NCBI RefSeq assembly: GCF_040359615.1
Contig: NZ_CP132942.1
Coordinates: 3,782,001 to 3,846,000, forward strand
From: Tunturibacter psychrotolerans
GTDB taxonomy: Bacteria > Acidobacteriota > Terriglobia > Terriglobales > Acidobacteriaceae
Length of the DNA: 64,000 nucleotides
Reading direction: 5' to 3'
Below the pieces are notes generated by a model. The model was not told the origin of the DNA. It did no database searches and saw only the letters and a program-made list of their open reading frames with translations. The position numbers and the translations under genes are program-made. Below are positions 47,801-56,205 of the stretch, in pieces; the stretch's first letter is position 1; every line of letters begins with the position of its first letter.

Positions 47801-49313
47801 CGGCTTCCTCACCCTACCCGAGTTCGCCCAGTCCACACTAGGCACACTCAATACCTACGACCGCCTCGAAAAACAGCGCGGCCACATCTACAACTGGTAC
47901 GACATTGAAACCCTCCGCCCCATCCCACCGCACATCGTCTCCGCAGTTGACAGCGGCAACCTCGCTGCCTCCCTCTACACGCTGCGCACCGGTGCGCTCG
48001 ATCTCCTCAAGCGCCCTCTCCTCGACCCGGATACCTTCGCGACCTTGAAACAGATGCAACACCCTTCCGTCAAAGCAACGCCCACACTCGCGCCTGCTGA
48101 ACCCGCAGCAACAGCCGTAAGATCACATCTCCGATCCATCCCACAAACCCCAAATCACAACAGCGACGACTGGTTCACCAACGAGGTTTCCAACCGTCTC
48201 ACCGCGCTATCGGTCTTCGCCGAGCAGTACACCCCCTGGCTCCTTCCCCAGTTCGACGCCCTCTTCGCTCCACCTCAACTCGACGGCTCCGAACACAAAA
48301 TAATCCCCACCCTCCTCGATGCGGCCGACTTCGTCACCGAGTTGGAATCGAAGCTCTCCGGTGCATCACGCGACATCCCCAGCGGCTCCGCGCTCGCCAC
48401 CTCCGCCACAGAACTTCTCGCCCTACTCTCCACCGCCAAAAGATGTCTCGCCCAACTGAAATCCGACTTGACCAAAATCGCCAGCGAAGCAGAGCGCCAC
48501 GCCGACGCCATGGAGTACGGCTTTCTCCTCGTCGAATCGCGCCAACTCCTCTCCATTGGCTACGACGGCATCACCCACGAGCTCCATTCAGCCTGTTACG
48601 ATCTCCTCGCCTCCGAGGCTCGCATCGCATCTTTCATTGCCGTCGCAAAGGGCGACATCCCGCAGCAGTCCTGGTTCCGCCTCGACCGCTCCCACGTCCT
48701 CGTCAACGGACGCGCCGCTCTCCTCTCCTGGACCGGAACCATGTTCGAATACATGATGCCCTCCCTCTGGATGCGCACCTTCCCCGACACTCTCATCGCG
48801 CGCTCTCTCGAATCCGCCGTCCGCATTCAAAAAGACCACGTCCACAACAGCCCCTGGGGAATCTCCGAATCCGGCTTCTCCAAAAAAGATCCTCAAGGTC
48901 GATACGGCTATCAGGCCTGGGGCATTCCGAAACTCGCACTGAAGTACGGAGCCGAAGACGGCCCTGTCATCTCGCCCTACTCCAGCTTCCTAGCGCTCCC
49001 TCTTCTTCGCAAAGACGCCATCACCAACCTTCGGCGCATGGCATCCATGGATTGGACCGGAGCCTATGGCTTCTATGAAGCAGCCGACTACACCCAGAGC
49101 AATCAACCCGAATTAGTTCGCTCGTGGATGGCGCACCATCAGGGCATGTGCCTTCTCGCCGTGACCAACCTGCTCAAAAACAACATCGTGCAGGAGTGGT
49201 TCCACGGCACGCCCCGCGTCCGCGCCGCAGAGCTTCTCCTGCATGAAAAAGCCTTGAGCAAAGAGACCCTCAAGGATCTTGAGAAGCAAACGAAGTTACA
49301 AGCCGCGGAATAA
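44844..49313 (+). CDS. Cyclic beta-1,2-glucan-synthase-like protein lacking the C-terminal phosphorylase half
   Basis: 1,489-residue membrane protein. Order: N-terminal region (1-340), transmembrane pair (about 345-395), GT84-type glycosyltransferase with ITLDSDTQLPRG and EGSFAGKGIYEV, several transmembrane helices (about 750-930), then a glycoamylase-like domain (about 1,210-1,470) with HVLVNGRAALLSWTGTMFEYMMP, WGISESGFS and WMAHHQGMCLLA. NdvB-type synthases are about 2,800 residues and continue into a GH94 phosphorylase-like domain; here the protein stops after the glycoamylase-like domain with a clean stop and a terminator after it. It makes periplasmic glucan or a related polymer if active. 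It follows an ABC exporter. Confidence 0.87.
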   Translation: MAPSSENPLTAEHALPPTAPALEMPTAGLPERPSVSDEELRERANALSHQWEMVPASTKSTGLAARLTSLKQRLAEVLRTCRKTASIHELTPELELLESTRMLESALIAGDNTAETFSTLPHVRVNQNEELPRAINLTEGYLVAAKGIWSDESLTVYVQQAQQRDALLLEEITVLPQALKLAQLEYILDRAEEAFAAGPLPPIEQSPFSAILHSMRRLNQFEWRNVLEPLIAFDSILRQDPADVFAHMEDETRHNYHMRVAELAHDADATEVETAQIALRLAREAFATSDPDPRLAMRTRHIGYYLFAEGLPALSRRIGYHPPLIERTRTFIRRFNEDFYILGIFTLSCLLIVAIIAPLVPHHAFWPIIGTLLLALLPATQGGVDLINNTVTALMSAQSLPKIDLSKGVPDDAITLVVVPTLLLSEIQVRELFDELEARYLSNQDPNIHFGLLTDLPDTKARPLDEDSNSLAKLAVECVEHLNAKYPRAKGGAFFLLHRYRVFNSRQGVWMGWERKRGKLLDLNKFLLNELDSFPLKAGPVEALQHVRYVITLDSDTQLPRGTAARMVGTMAHPLNQAIVNPRLRIVTQGYGILQPRVGVSVSSASRSRLASLYSGETGFDIYTRAVSDVYQDLFGEGSFAGKGIYEVAILHQVLDRRFPRNALLSHDLIEGSYARAGLVTDIEIIDDYPSHYSAHTRRKHRWVRGDWQIARWLFADVPDESGKSVPNPINTISRWKIFDNLRRSLVEPVTFLLFLLGWFILPGGALYWTIAGVVLLLLPVLVQLAFNLGRALSKLSFVGAREGFFTFGASFGFTMLNLTFLPHHMFLAIDAIVRSLSRTLVSGKHMLEWETAAQAESGKSRTPLDIYLQLSPVAALVIAVALALTNIRSLIAASPVLILWAIAPLVAIWLNSPATREEGPLTTEDTHFLQKQALHIWRYFHDFGDEKNHWLIPDNVEEQNSLQIRKLSPTNLGMLFNARQAAYEFGFLTLPEFAQSTLGTLNTYDRLEKQRGHIYNWYDIETLRPIPPHIVSAVDSGNLAASLYTLRTGALDLLKRPLLDPDTFATLKQMQHPSVKATPTLAPAEPAATAVRSHLRSIPQTPNHNSDDWFTNEVSNRLTALSVFAEQYTPWLLPQFDALFAPPQLDGSEHKIIPTLLDAADFVTELESKLSGASRDIPSGSALATSATELLALLSTAKRCLAQLKSDLTKIASEAERHADAMEYGFLLVESRQLLSIGYDGITHELHSACYDLLASEARIASFIAVAKGDIPQQSWFRLDRSHVLVNGRAALLSWTGTMFEYMMPSLWMRTFPDTLIARSLESAVRIQKDHVHNSPWGISESGFSKKDPQGRYGYQAWGIPKLALKYGAEDGPVISPYSSFLALPLLRKDAITNLRRMASMDWTGAYGFYEAADYTQSNQPELVRSWMAHHQGMCLLAVTNLLKNNIVQEWFHGTPRVRAAELLLHEKALSKETLKDLEKQTKLQAAE

Positions 49314-49325
49314 CCACCCACACCA

Positions 49326-49360
49326 GAAAAAAAATGGGCAGTGGAATCATCCACTGCCCA
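49326..49360 (-). terminator. Intrinsic terminator between convergent genes
   Basis: TGGGCAGTGGA pairs with TCCACTGCCCA around ATCA. On the minus strand it ends in a nine-base T run, so it closes the TonB-receptor transcript. It also lies just after the glucan-synthase-like gene. Confidence 0.85.
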
Positions 49361-49382
49361 TCCATCGTTCTAATCGTTTCTA

Positions 49383-52166
49383 CTAGAAGTGGAAACCCAA
49401 CTCTGCCGTCAGAGCACGCGGTGTGACATAGTGCGTACCGCTGAAGGTCGAGAGGAAGTTATAGAGTGCGTACTTGTTGGTAATGTTCACACCAGTCAGA
49501 CGAAGACTCCACTTGTTCTTATCCCCGCTGAACAAGTTATCCTGGCCAATCGAAGCATCAAATAGACTACGCTCCTGAATCCTTGGAGGATTCTTGTCAT
49601 CGTTTTCCGTTCCCGGTGCAGGAATCGAAACCAGCTTCGAAGTAAGCTGCGAAGCAAGGCACTGATTGCCCGGGATGCCAACAAACGGAGTAGCCTTCAC
49701 ACCGTTGCAGGTCAGCCCAGCCTGGAACTGCTGATCAGGCGTCAACCCACTCAGATCGATTCCCGGCTGCCCGTTGATTGTGATTGACGGGCCACCGTTC
49801 GCCGGATTGCACAAACTGTTCGGATCAGTCACGTTGTAGCAAGGTACCGAACCCGCAGTCAGACCGCTGTCAAACCGCCAGTTGAAACCAACCCACGGGC
49901 TGTGCTTTCCAGCTATCTGATACTGCACATGCGTCGTCTGGTTGTAGCGCTCGTCGTGGTCGATACGGAACGGAAAACCGCCATTCCCCACTGTCGCGCC
50001 TGCTCCAGCAACCTGCGGCGGGAAGAACCGCGCAGCCACTGAAGACATCACAACAAACGCTGAGAGATTGTGGAAGTTAGGAACATCAGCTCGCAACGCG
50101 AAGCCAGGAATTTTCGAGTTGTGCCAATCGATTGGGAACGTAATCGGCGTGTTGCCAAGCACACTGAAGTCAAACGCATTGTGCGTGTACTTCCATATGT
50201 AATCGCCACTGATCACAAAGTTTTTTCCAAACGCCTGTTGCAAACCCGCGTGAAACTCATTGCGGTAACCGGGCTGCAGATTTCCCGACACGCCAGGAGT
50301 GCAAAGCAGAAGCGGTGAGAGCACCTCATTTCCGCAACCCTCGCTCGAAAGCACCAGGTTTTCATTGAACGGAGTCTCGAGCGTTCTCGCATACGACAAA
50401 CGCAGAACCGTATTAGTCTGCTTCACGCTATAAGCTATGCCCACGCGAGGCTCCGCCTGACGCGCAACCGTCAAACCGTTATAAAGATCCCCGCGAATAC
50501 CAACATTGAAGAGCCAGTTACCCGCCTTGATCTGGTCCTCAACATACAAGGCGACTTCCTTCACATCGGTCCGGCCGATGAAGTTGAACTGCCCACCGCC
50601 ACGAGTCAAATCGAACGGCAGCAGAACCGGATTGAAGGCAAGCGTTTGAGATCCCAGCGTCTTGGCGAGCATGCCGTCGTTCGGAAACAACCCCGCCGCC
50701 GCGCACTGCGACGGATCGGTAAATCCATTCACAGGATTCGCCGCGCCATCCGTACAAGGAGAGTTGAACGTATTTGCGACCACACCCAGCGTGTCACTCT
50801 CCCGCAAGAATGTCTGCGAGTAGTTAGCGCCAACCTTGATGTTGTTGATCCCCTTTACATACGAAAAATCGGTATGCACTCCGGCATTCGTAAGAGACCT
50901 TGTCTGGGAGATCGTCTGGTTCTGCAGATTGGGTGGCCCGAGATCGGCCAGCGGGTTTCCGCTCGGATAGTAGTCATACTGATCCTTACGAATATAAGGA
51001 CCGAAGTTGAAGACTGAGTTCGCCCCAATCGTTCGCGTATAGGTTGGTGCGATATCAAAGGTTCCGATCTTCGAACGCTGGTCCGTATTACCAACATTTC
51101 CGAAGATAGGATTCGCTCCCCCACCGCCGCTAATCACGTTCTGCACATTCAGATTGTCGAACGCATTTGGCGTCTGAAACCACGAACGGCTGTAGTTCAA
51201 ATTCAAATGGATCGAATCGACAGGCGTAAGCTGCCGGTCTATACGATCGAACACATTAGCCTCATTGCCCTTGTCGTGGAAGACCGTAAACTCAGGAGGA
51301 TCGAGGAAGCGCCCGGTATTCAGACCATCGACCTCAATAAAATTCCCCCACTTCTCTCCGCCATAACTCAAATCGACTCCAGCGGTCGCCGACCCGAACG
51401 TCCCATACGATGTCGTCACGCTACCGGTCGGCTTCCTCACCCCAAGTCCCGACCGCGTTGTCACCTGGATCACAAGACTCGTCTTACCGCCAAATTCAGC
51501 CGGCGGCGCTCCTGAGATCACCTCAATCGACTGGATCGAATTCGAAGGAATCTGATTCGAAAAGACCTTGCTCTGCTGATCTGTAATCGGTTGACCATCG
51601 ATCGAAAAAGAGTTCGACGCATGGTCGCCGAGCCCATGGAACAGCCCATTCGAGTCCGCTGCAACTCCAGGCGACGCCAACGTCACCAGCGAACTCAGCG
51701 AAGACGACTGGCTCTCCAGCGGCAACTTGTCGAACAGTCCACGATCCACGTCAGTATGAAACGTCGAATCGTTCTCTACCAGATCGCTTCCCGTCACATC
51801 CACAACCGTCGAAGTCGCACCCACCATCAAAGTAGTCTTCACCGCAATTGGGACAAACGACCTGACCTGAATATCCTGGGTCGACGAAGCGAACCCCGTC
51901 AGCGAAACCACCACGTGATAAGGATTCAACGGCAGGTTCGTGAACTGATAATGACCCGAACCATCCGTCGTTGTGACTCGGCTGTAACCACTGACTGGAT
52001 TCTCAATCGAGACAGTGGCCCCAGGCACAATAGCGCCCGTTGCGTCCGTGACCGTGCCAGCAACGGTACCAGCATTTCCAGCAGACTGCGACCACAAGCC
52101 CGTGCTACTGAAAACAAACAAAACTGCGAATAGTGCGAAAATGACCCGTCGTATTGACGTGTGCAT
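49383..52166 (-). CDS. TonB-dependent receptor with N-terminal carboxypeptidase-like (CarboxypepD_reg) domain
   Basis: 927-residue outer-membrane receptor. A signal peptide (about 1-28) is followed by a CarboxypepD_reg-like beta domain (TVAGTVTDATGAIVPGATVSI to about 105), a plug (about 115-230; IPSNSIQSIEVISG), then a large barrel ending in a terminal Phe (TAELGFHF). This architecture is abundant in Acidobacteria for uptake of oligosaccharides, metal complexes or similar. The start is ATG 52166 with AGGGGG seven bases upstream; a TTG at 52172 is less likely. A small Cys/His membrane protein is 44 bp upstream on the same strand. Substrate unknown. Confidence 0.92.
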   Translation of the reverse strand: MHTSIRRVIFALFAVLFVFSSTGLWSQSAGNAGTVAGTVTDATGAIVPGATVSIENPVSGYSRVTTTDGSGHYQFTNLPLNPYHVVVSLTGFASSTQDIQVRSFVPIAVKTTLMVGATSTVVDVTGSDLVENDSTFHTDVDRGLFDKLPLESQSSSLSSLVTLASPGVAADSNGLFHGLGDHASNSFSIDGQPITDQQSKVFSNQIPSNSIQSIEVISGAPPAEFGGKTSLVIQVTTRSGLGVRKPTGSVTTSYGTFGSATAGVDLSYGGEKWGNFIEVDGLNTGRFLDPPEFTVFHDKGNEANVFDRIDRQLTPVDSIHLNLNYSRSWFQTPNAFDNLNVQNVISGGGGANPIFGNVGNTDQRSKIGTFDIAPTYTRTIGANSVFNFGPYIRKDQYDYYPSGNPLADLGPPNLQNQTISQTRSLTNAGVHTDFSYVKGINNIKVGANYSQTFLRESDTLGVVANTFNSPCTDGAANPVNGFTDPSQCAAAGLFPNDGMLAKTLGSQTLAFNPVLLPFDLTRGGGQFNFIGRTDVKEVALYVEDQIKAGNWLFNVGIRGDLYNGLTVARQAEPRVGIAYSVKQTNTVLRLSYARTLETPFNENLVLSSEGCGNEVLSPLLLCTPGVSGNLQPGYRNEFHAGLQQAFGKNFVISGDYIWKYTHNAFDFSVLGNTPITFPIDWHNSKIPGFALRADVPNFHNLSAFVVMSSVAARFFPPQVAGAGATVGNGGFPFRIDHDERYNQTTHVQYQIAGKHSPWVGFNWRFDSGLTAGSVPCYNVTDPNSLCNPANGGPSITINGQPGIDLSGLTPDQQFQAGLTCNGVKATPFVGIPGNQCLASQLTSKLVSIPAPGTENDDKNPPRIQERSLFDASIGQDNLFSGDKNKWSLRLTGVNITNKYALYNFLSTFSGTHYVTPRALTAELGFHF

Positions 52167-52210
52167 ACACAACCCCCTTGAATTTCAACCTGATTTTTTT
52201 GACAACCGTT

Positions 52211-52588
52211 CTAAGCGAGAACAGAGTCAACAGGCGGTGGTCGGGTGTAGAGTGCAAACGTAAAAAAAGTCTTCATCCGCGTCGGCGGATCGAAGACCTC
52301 AATAGCGGATACGACAGAGGCGACAGCCAATGTCACCGGCGGTTGGGCAACCTCGACAGCTACGTGCGCCGTGACGCAGAGCGCGCAGTCCGCATGAGAG
52401 ATATCGCCAACTGGATGGGAGTGAACAGCCTGAACCGTCCCGGTCGCCAAAACCAGCAACATGCAAAGCAGCGCAAGGAATATTCTCCAGGAGCTCTGCA
52501 CATTCGGTTTTGGCCCAAGGCTGAACACGATAAATCTAATATAGCGCGGAATCTTCACCGCAAAACGCATCCACAACCACCGCGCCAA
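52211..52588 (-). CDS. Small membrane protein with His/Cys motif upstream of the TonB receptor
   Basis: 125 residues with one hydrophobic stretch (about 33-52, IFLALLCMLLVLATGTVQA) followed by HSHPVGDISHADCALCVTAH, a His/Cys cluster with a CxxC. The pattern recalls DUF2946-type small proteins linked to metal uptake, but similarity is by pattern only. Start uncertain: TTG at 52588 has GAGG nearby, ATG at 52570 would shorten it by six residues. It lies 44 bp before the receptor gene and could form an operon with it. Confidence 0.68.
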   Translation of the reverse strand: MARWLWMRFAVKIPRYIRFIVFSLGPKPNVQSSWRIFLALLCMLLVLATGTVQAVHSHPVGDISHADCALCVTAHVAVEVAQPPVTLAVASVVSAIEVFDPPTRMKTFFTFALYTRPPPVDSVLA

Positions 52589-52677
52589 ACACCTCGTCTC
52601 CGCAATTCTCCGCAGCCTATTGAAAACGAAGGGTTAATAGCACATCACGCTACTGCGAATTTATTCTTGATAATCTT

Positions 52678-54375
52678 CTAGACCAACCGCACTTCCACCT
52701 TCTTCGTTTCGCGATCCAGCAGCGTAATCCGGAAGCTGCGAATCTGCCCCACCCGAACCGGCTCAGCCTTCGCCTCAGCAGCGCTCGGCCCATTCTTCCA
52801 TCGCGCCGCCAGCATCGAGCTGAACGACGACAGATCCGGCGCCCCGGACTTCGCCTCTTCCTTCACCGCACCCTCCACCACCAACCCCGCCCGCGCACGA
52901 ATCCCCTCACCCAGCTCCACCGTCCCGTGATCGCCCGATACCTCAATCAGCCGCCCCGTCACCAAATCTCCATCGTGATGTTCCGCGATGTACTCATCCA
53001 ATCCGGTCGGCACCAACTGCTTCATACTCAACTTGATCTGCCGCTTCTCCTTATCCACATCGAGCACCTTCGTCTTCACTACCTGCCCCACGCGCAACAC
53101 ATCCTGCGGCCGCTCCACCCGCTTCTCCGCGCTGATCTCGCTGACGTGAATCATGCCTTCAACGCCCTCGGCCACTTGCACAAACGCGCCGAACTTCGTA
53201 AAGCTCGTCACCGGCCCCTCCACCTGCGATCCCACCGAAAACTTCTCCGCAGCATCCACCCACGGATCCCCCAGCGTCTGCTTCAGCCCCAACGACATCC
53301 GCCGCTCCGCCACACTCACCCCGAGAATCATCACTTCCACCACATCCCCCGGCTTCACCAAATCCGCCGGCTTCCTCACCTTCTTCACCCACGACATCTC
53401 CGAGATATGCACCATCCCCTCAACGCCCGGCTCCAGCTCCACAAACGCGCCGAAGTCCGTAACCCGCGTCACCGCCCCTCGCACTCGCTCGCCCGCCGAA
53501 TACTTCCCCGCCACCGCATCCCACGGATGCGCCAGCAGCTGCTTCATCCCCAGCGAAATTCTCTTCCCCGCCGCCTCCACCTTCAACACCTTCGCGTCCA
53601 CCTGCTGCCCTACCGTCAGCACATCCGCCGGCTTCTCTACCCGCGCCCACGAAATATCGCTGATGTGCAGCAACCCATCCACTCCCCCGATATCGACAAA
53701 CGCGCCATAGTCGGTCACGCTGCGCACCGTTCCCGAAACCAAATCGCCTTCACGAATCTCCGCATACCGCCTGTCCTTCGTCGCGCGATCCTCTTCCTCC
53801 GCCACCGCACGCCGATCGACGACGACATCCTCCTCCGTCGCATCCAGCTTAATAATCCTGCAGCGAATCTCCTGCCCCACCAGCTTCTCCATCTCCGCGG
53901 CATCCCGCGCCCCACTACGCGAGCCAGGCATAAACGCCCTCACGCCCACATCCACCGTCAATCCACCCTTCACCACGCCCGTCACCGTCCCAACAATCAC
54001 AGCCTTATCCGCAAACGCCTTCTCCAGCGCGCTCCAATCCTTCGGCTGCTCCACCCGCATCCGCGACAGCTCGTAGTATCCCTCTTCGTTCCGGCCCTTC
54101 ACCGAAACCTGCAGCTTACTCCCCACCTCAACCGTCTCACCCGCGCTCTGAAACAGAGTCAGAGGCAACACGCCCTCCGTCTTATACCCAATATCGACGA
54201 ACACCGAATCAGCAGACACCGCAACCACGGTCCCCGCTATCTGTTTTCCACCCTCGCCAGACCGCCGCGAATGCGTCCGCTCATACTGAGAAAGAATCGC
54301 GTCAAACGATTCGGTGGATTCTATGTTTTCAGGGGATTCGAACGATGTGGGCTCTGGTGCGCTGGGGTTTGACAT
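52678..54375 (-). CDS. rpsA: 30S ribosomal protein S1
   Basis: Binds mRNA on the 30S subunit to aid initiation. 565 residues with six S1 (OB-fold) repeats. The first two are divergent (VFVDIGYKTEGVLPL; LTVDVGVRAFMPGSRSG). Three close repeats then read YGAFVDIGGVDGLLHISDISW, FGAFVELEPGVEGMVHISEMSW and FGAFVQVAEGVEGMIHVSEI. The sixth is degenerate (VELGEGIRARAGLV). The N-terminus is a 40-residue acidic extension rich in Ser/Glu/Pro. Start ATG 54375 (GAGG nine bases upstream) is preferred over ATG 54390. It is divergent from the M23 peptidase gene. Confidence 0.92.
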   Translation of the reverse strand: MSNPSAPEPTSFESPENIESTESFDAILSQYERTHSRRSGEGGKQIAGTVVAVSADSVFVDIGYKTEGVLPLTLFQSAGETVEVGSKLQVSVKGRNEEGYYELSRMRVEQPKDWSALEKAFADKAVIVGTVTGVVKGGLTVDVGVRAFMPGSRSGARDAAEMEKLVGQEIRCRIIKLDATEEDVVVDRRAVAEEEDRATKDRRYAEIREGDLVSGTVRSVTDYGAFVDIGGVDGLLHISDISWARVEKPADVLTVGQQVDAKVLKVEAAGKRISLGMKQLLAHPWDAVAGKYSAGERVRGAVTRVTDFGAFVELEPGVEGMVHISEMSWVKKVRKPADLVKPGDVVEVMILGVSVAERRMSLGLKQTLGDPWVDAAEKFSVGSQVEGPVTSFTKFGAFVQVAEGVEGMIHVSEISAEKRVERPQDVLRVGQVVKTKVLDVDKEKRQIKLSMKQLVPTGLDEYIAEHHDGDLVTGRLIEVSGDHGTVELGEGIRARAGLVVEGAVKEEAKSGAPDLSSFSSMLAARWKNGPSAAEAKAEPVRVGQIRSFRITLLDRETKKVEVRLV

Positions 54376-54501
54376 GAAACGAGGCCTCATTCCTACTGAT
54401 TCTGGCTAGAATATCACCGCGGCAACATCTCCCGCCCGCGCCGCCTTTAGCAACAATTCAGCTCGCCACCAATCCGCTCTCTCCCGTTACACTCACATCT
54501 C

Positions 54502-55404
54502 ATGCTCCGTGCATTCCAACGAATCCTTACTCTCGCCGCCGCAATGCTCCTCTCCCTCGCGCCTCCAGCTCGCGGCGCCAACAAGCTCGCCGACAACGCC
54601 ATCCAGGTCTCCCCCACCCCCTTAATGAACGGATCGCCATATCTCATCACCCTCTCACTCCCAAACGAAGCTCTCTCAGTAACCGGCGATTGGCAAACTC
54701 ACCACGTTCTCTTCTTCCCGAACTCCGACCACCGCACCTGGTTCGCGCTCGCCGGAGTCGATGTTGAACTTGCCCCAGGCAGCTACCCACTCACCGTCGA
54801 AGCGAATCTCAAAGACGGAACCCACCAGACACTCCACCAGGAGCTGACGATCCAAACTGCGCCCTACCTCCAGGTTCCGCTATCTGTTTCGGACAAATTC
54901 GTCGAGCCCGCCCCCAAAGCACTCAAACAAATCGCCGCAGACAAGATCGTCAAAGACAAAGCCTTCGCTACCTCAGCCCCCACGCGGCAATGGTCAGCCA
55001 GCTTCCTCCCTCCCCTACCTCTCGCACCCGAGTCAGACTCCTTCGGCAACCAGCGCCTCTTCAACGGAAAGGTAGCGAGCGTACATCACGGCCTCGACTA
55101 CCACGCGAAGCTGCACACACCCGTAGCCGCAATCAATTCAGGCCGCGTCGTCCTGGCACGTCCGCTTTACTTCGAAGGCGGCTGCGTCGTCATCGACCAC
55201 GGCCTGGGCCTCATGAGCGTCTACATGCACCTCTCGAAGATCGAAGTCACCGTCGGCCGTCGCATTCGTCGCGGCCAGATCATTGCACTCAGCGGAGCCT
55301 CGGGACGCGCCACCGGCCCTCACCTCCATCTCGGGGTCCGTTGGCAAGGCACCTACGTAGACCCGGCAAAACTCTTCGAGCTCCAGATGCCATCGACACG
55401 CTAA
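54502..55404 (+). CDS. Exported M23 (LytM-type) metallopeptidase
   Basis: 300-residue periplasmic protein: signal peptide (about 1-26), a beta-rich N-terminal region (35-125), then a LytM domain (about 180-290). Zinc ligands lie in HHGLDYHAKL (His and Asp) and HLHLGVRW (His), with the second catalytic His in VYMHLSK, so it should be catalytically active on peptidoglycan peptides. The gene stands alone; its role in wall growth or division is inferred from the family. Confidence 0.9.
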   Translation: MLRAFQRILTLAAAMLLSLAPPARGANKLADNAIQVSPTPLMNGSPYLITLSLPNEALSVTGDWQTHHVLFFPNSDHRTWFALAGVDVELAPGSYPLTVEANLKDGTHQTLHQELTIQTAPYLQVPLSVSDKFVEPAPKALKQIAADKIVKDKAFATSAPTRQWSASFLPPLPLAPESDSFGNQRLFNGKVASVHHGLDYHAKLHTPVAAINSGRVVLARPLYFEGGCVVIDHGLGLMSVYMHLSKIEVTVGRRIRRGQIIALSGASGRATGPHLHLGVRWQGTYVDPAKLFELQMPSTR

Positions 55405-55437
55405 ACGCTTTCACTCCAGGCACCGATCAACCACGTC

Positions 55438-55878
55438 TCAGTGAGGCTTGAACGTCTTGCCTGTTTCGATCAGTGTCTTCAGACGGGAAAGAATACGTGG
55501 CCACCCATCCGCGGAAGTGGCGTAGGCCGCGTCACCCTCCTTCCATTGGTCGTGCGTCACAGAGACCTTGGTGGCCTCGCTCTCCGGCGCAAGTTCTATC
55601 GAGACGCGAGAGGTATCGTTGGAAGCGCCCACGGCAAATGTGTACTGCAGGAATTTAGGCGGGTCAGACTGGAGCACCTCGCCCCGAACATAGGCAGTAC
55701 GTTTGCCATCCGGTCCAGAACCGATCCAGTTCATCGGACCGCCAGGTTTCAGGTCCGTTTCCAGCTCGGCGCCCATGAAGATGACACGGTTAGACTCAGG
55801 AGAGACGAAGCCCTCCCAAACCTTGTCGGGTGGTGCAGCAAAGTAGAAGACGAAGTGCAACGGAGTCTGATCGCTCAC
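55438..55878 (-). CDS. SRPBCC (AHSA1-type) domain protein
   Basis: 146-residue START/SRPBCC-fold protein of the AHSA1-like group: FYFAAPPDKVWEGFVSPESNRV at the N-terminus, GGPMNWIGSGPDGKRT, RGEVLQSDPPKFLQYTF and a C-terminal helix WPRILSRLKTLIETG. Such proteins bind hydrophobic ligands; the function here is unknown. A longer frame starts with GTG at 55914, but the GTG at 55878 has GGAGG five bases upstream and gives a normal-length domain. It is convergent with the M23 peptidase gene. A repeat module begins about 50 bp upstream. Confidence 0.82.
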   Translation of the reverse strand: MSDQTPLHFVFYFAAPPDKVWEGFVSPESNRVIFMGAELETDLKPGGPMNWIGSGPDGKRTAYVRGEVLQSDPPKFLQYTFAVGASNDTSRVSIELAPESEATKVSVTHDQWKEGDAAYATSADGWPRILSRLKTLIETGKTFKPH

Positions 55879-56205
55879 GCTAACCTCCAATGACCTTGAG
55901 TTGATCGTATTCACGTGCTCATCAGAAATCTGTCAAGCCCTTAAACCAACTAAACAATTCATTACGAATCACTTACGCGTGGCGTATCAGTTATCGCCAA
56001 AAAGCTATACTAGACATAGATGCGAAAAAGCCCCGGGCCAACCGGGGCTTTTTCGCGTTCAAGAGGTCCGCTAATGCCTAAACCCTTTGATAAGACGAAT
56101 TTGGCCGCAACCCTTTTGCAATGACGAATTTACAGGAGAGACTACCCATCAAATAGCTGAAAATAAACGACTTATACGAGGGTAGTGGAGGGGGAGGGGG
56201 TACCA
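55879..56205. other. 327-bp intergenic region with composite repeat (locus B)
   Basis: No gene. Holds the module 55929-56056, the GACGAATTT block 56094-56135 (matching locus C at 16312) and a G-rich motif ending GGTACC at 56191-56204, which ends one base before the stop codon of the DUF4126 gene. Confidence 0.6.
55929..56056 (+). repeat. Composite intergenic module B: TCTGTCAAGCCC box to terminator hairpin
   Basis: TCTGTCAAGCCC (55929-55940), 39 bases, TGGCG (55980), 21 bases, TATACT (56006-56011), 10 bases, then a perfect 15-bp hairpin GCGAAAAAGCCCCGG / CCGGGGCTTTTTCGC (56022-56056). Spacing between boxes equals that of module A at 40583 while most bases between them differ. Confidence 0.72.

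Noticed and set aside
52927..54372. Long plus-strand open frame (481 codons) opposite rpsA, and similar ones at 56356-57987 and 11468-12763
   Set aside because: They lie entirely antisense to or out of frame with genes that have clear motifs, are overloaded with Arg/His/Pro from GC-skewed codons, and show no domain pattern.
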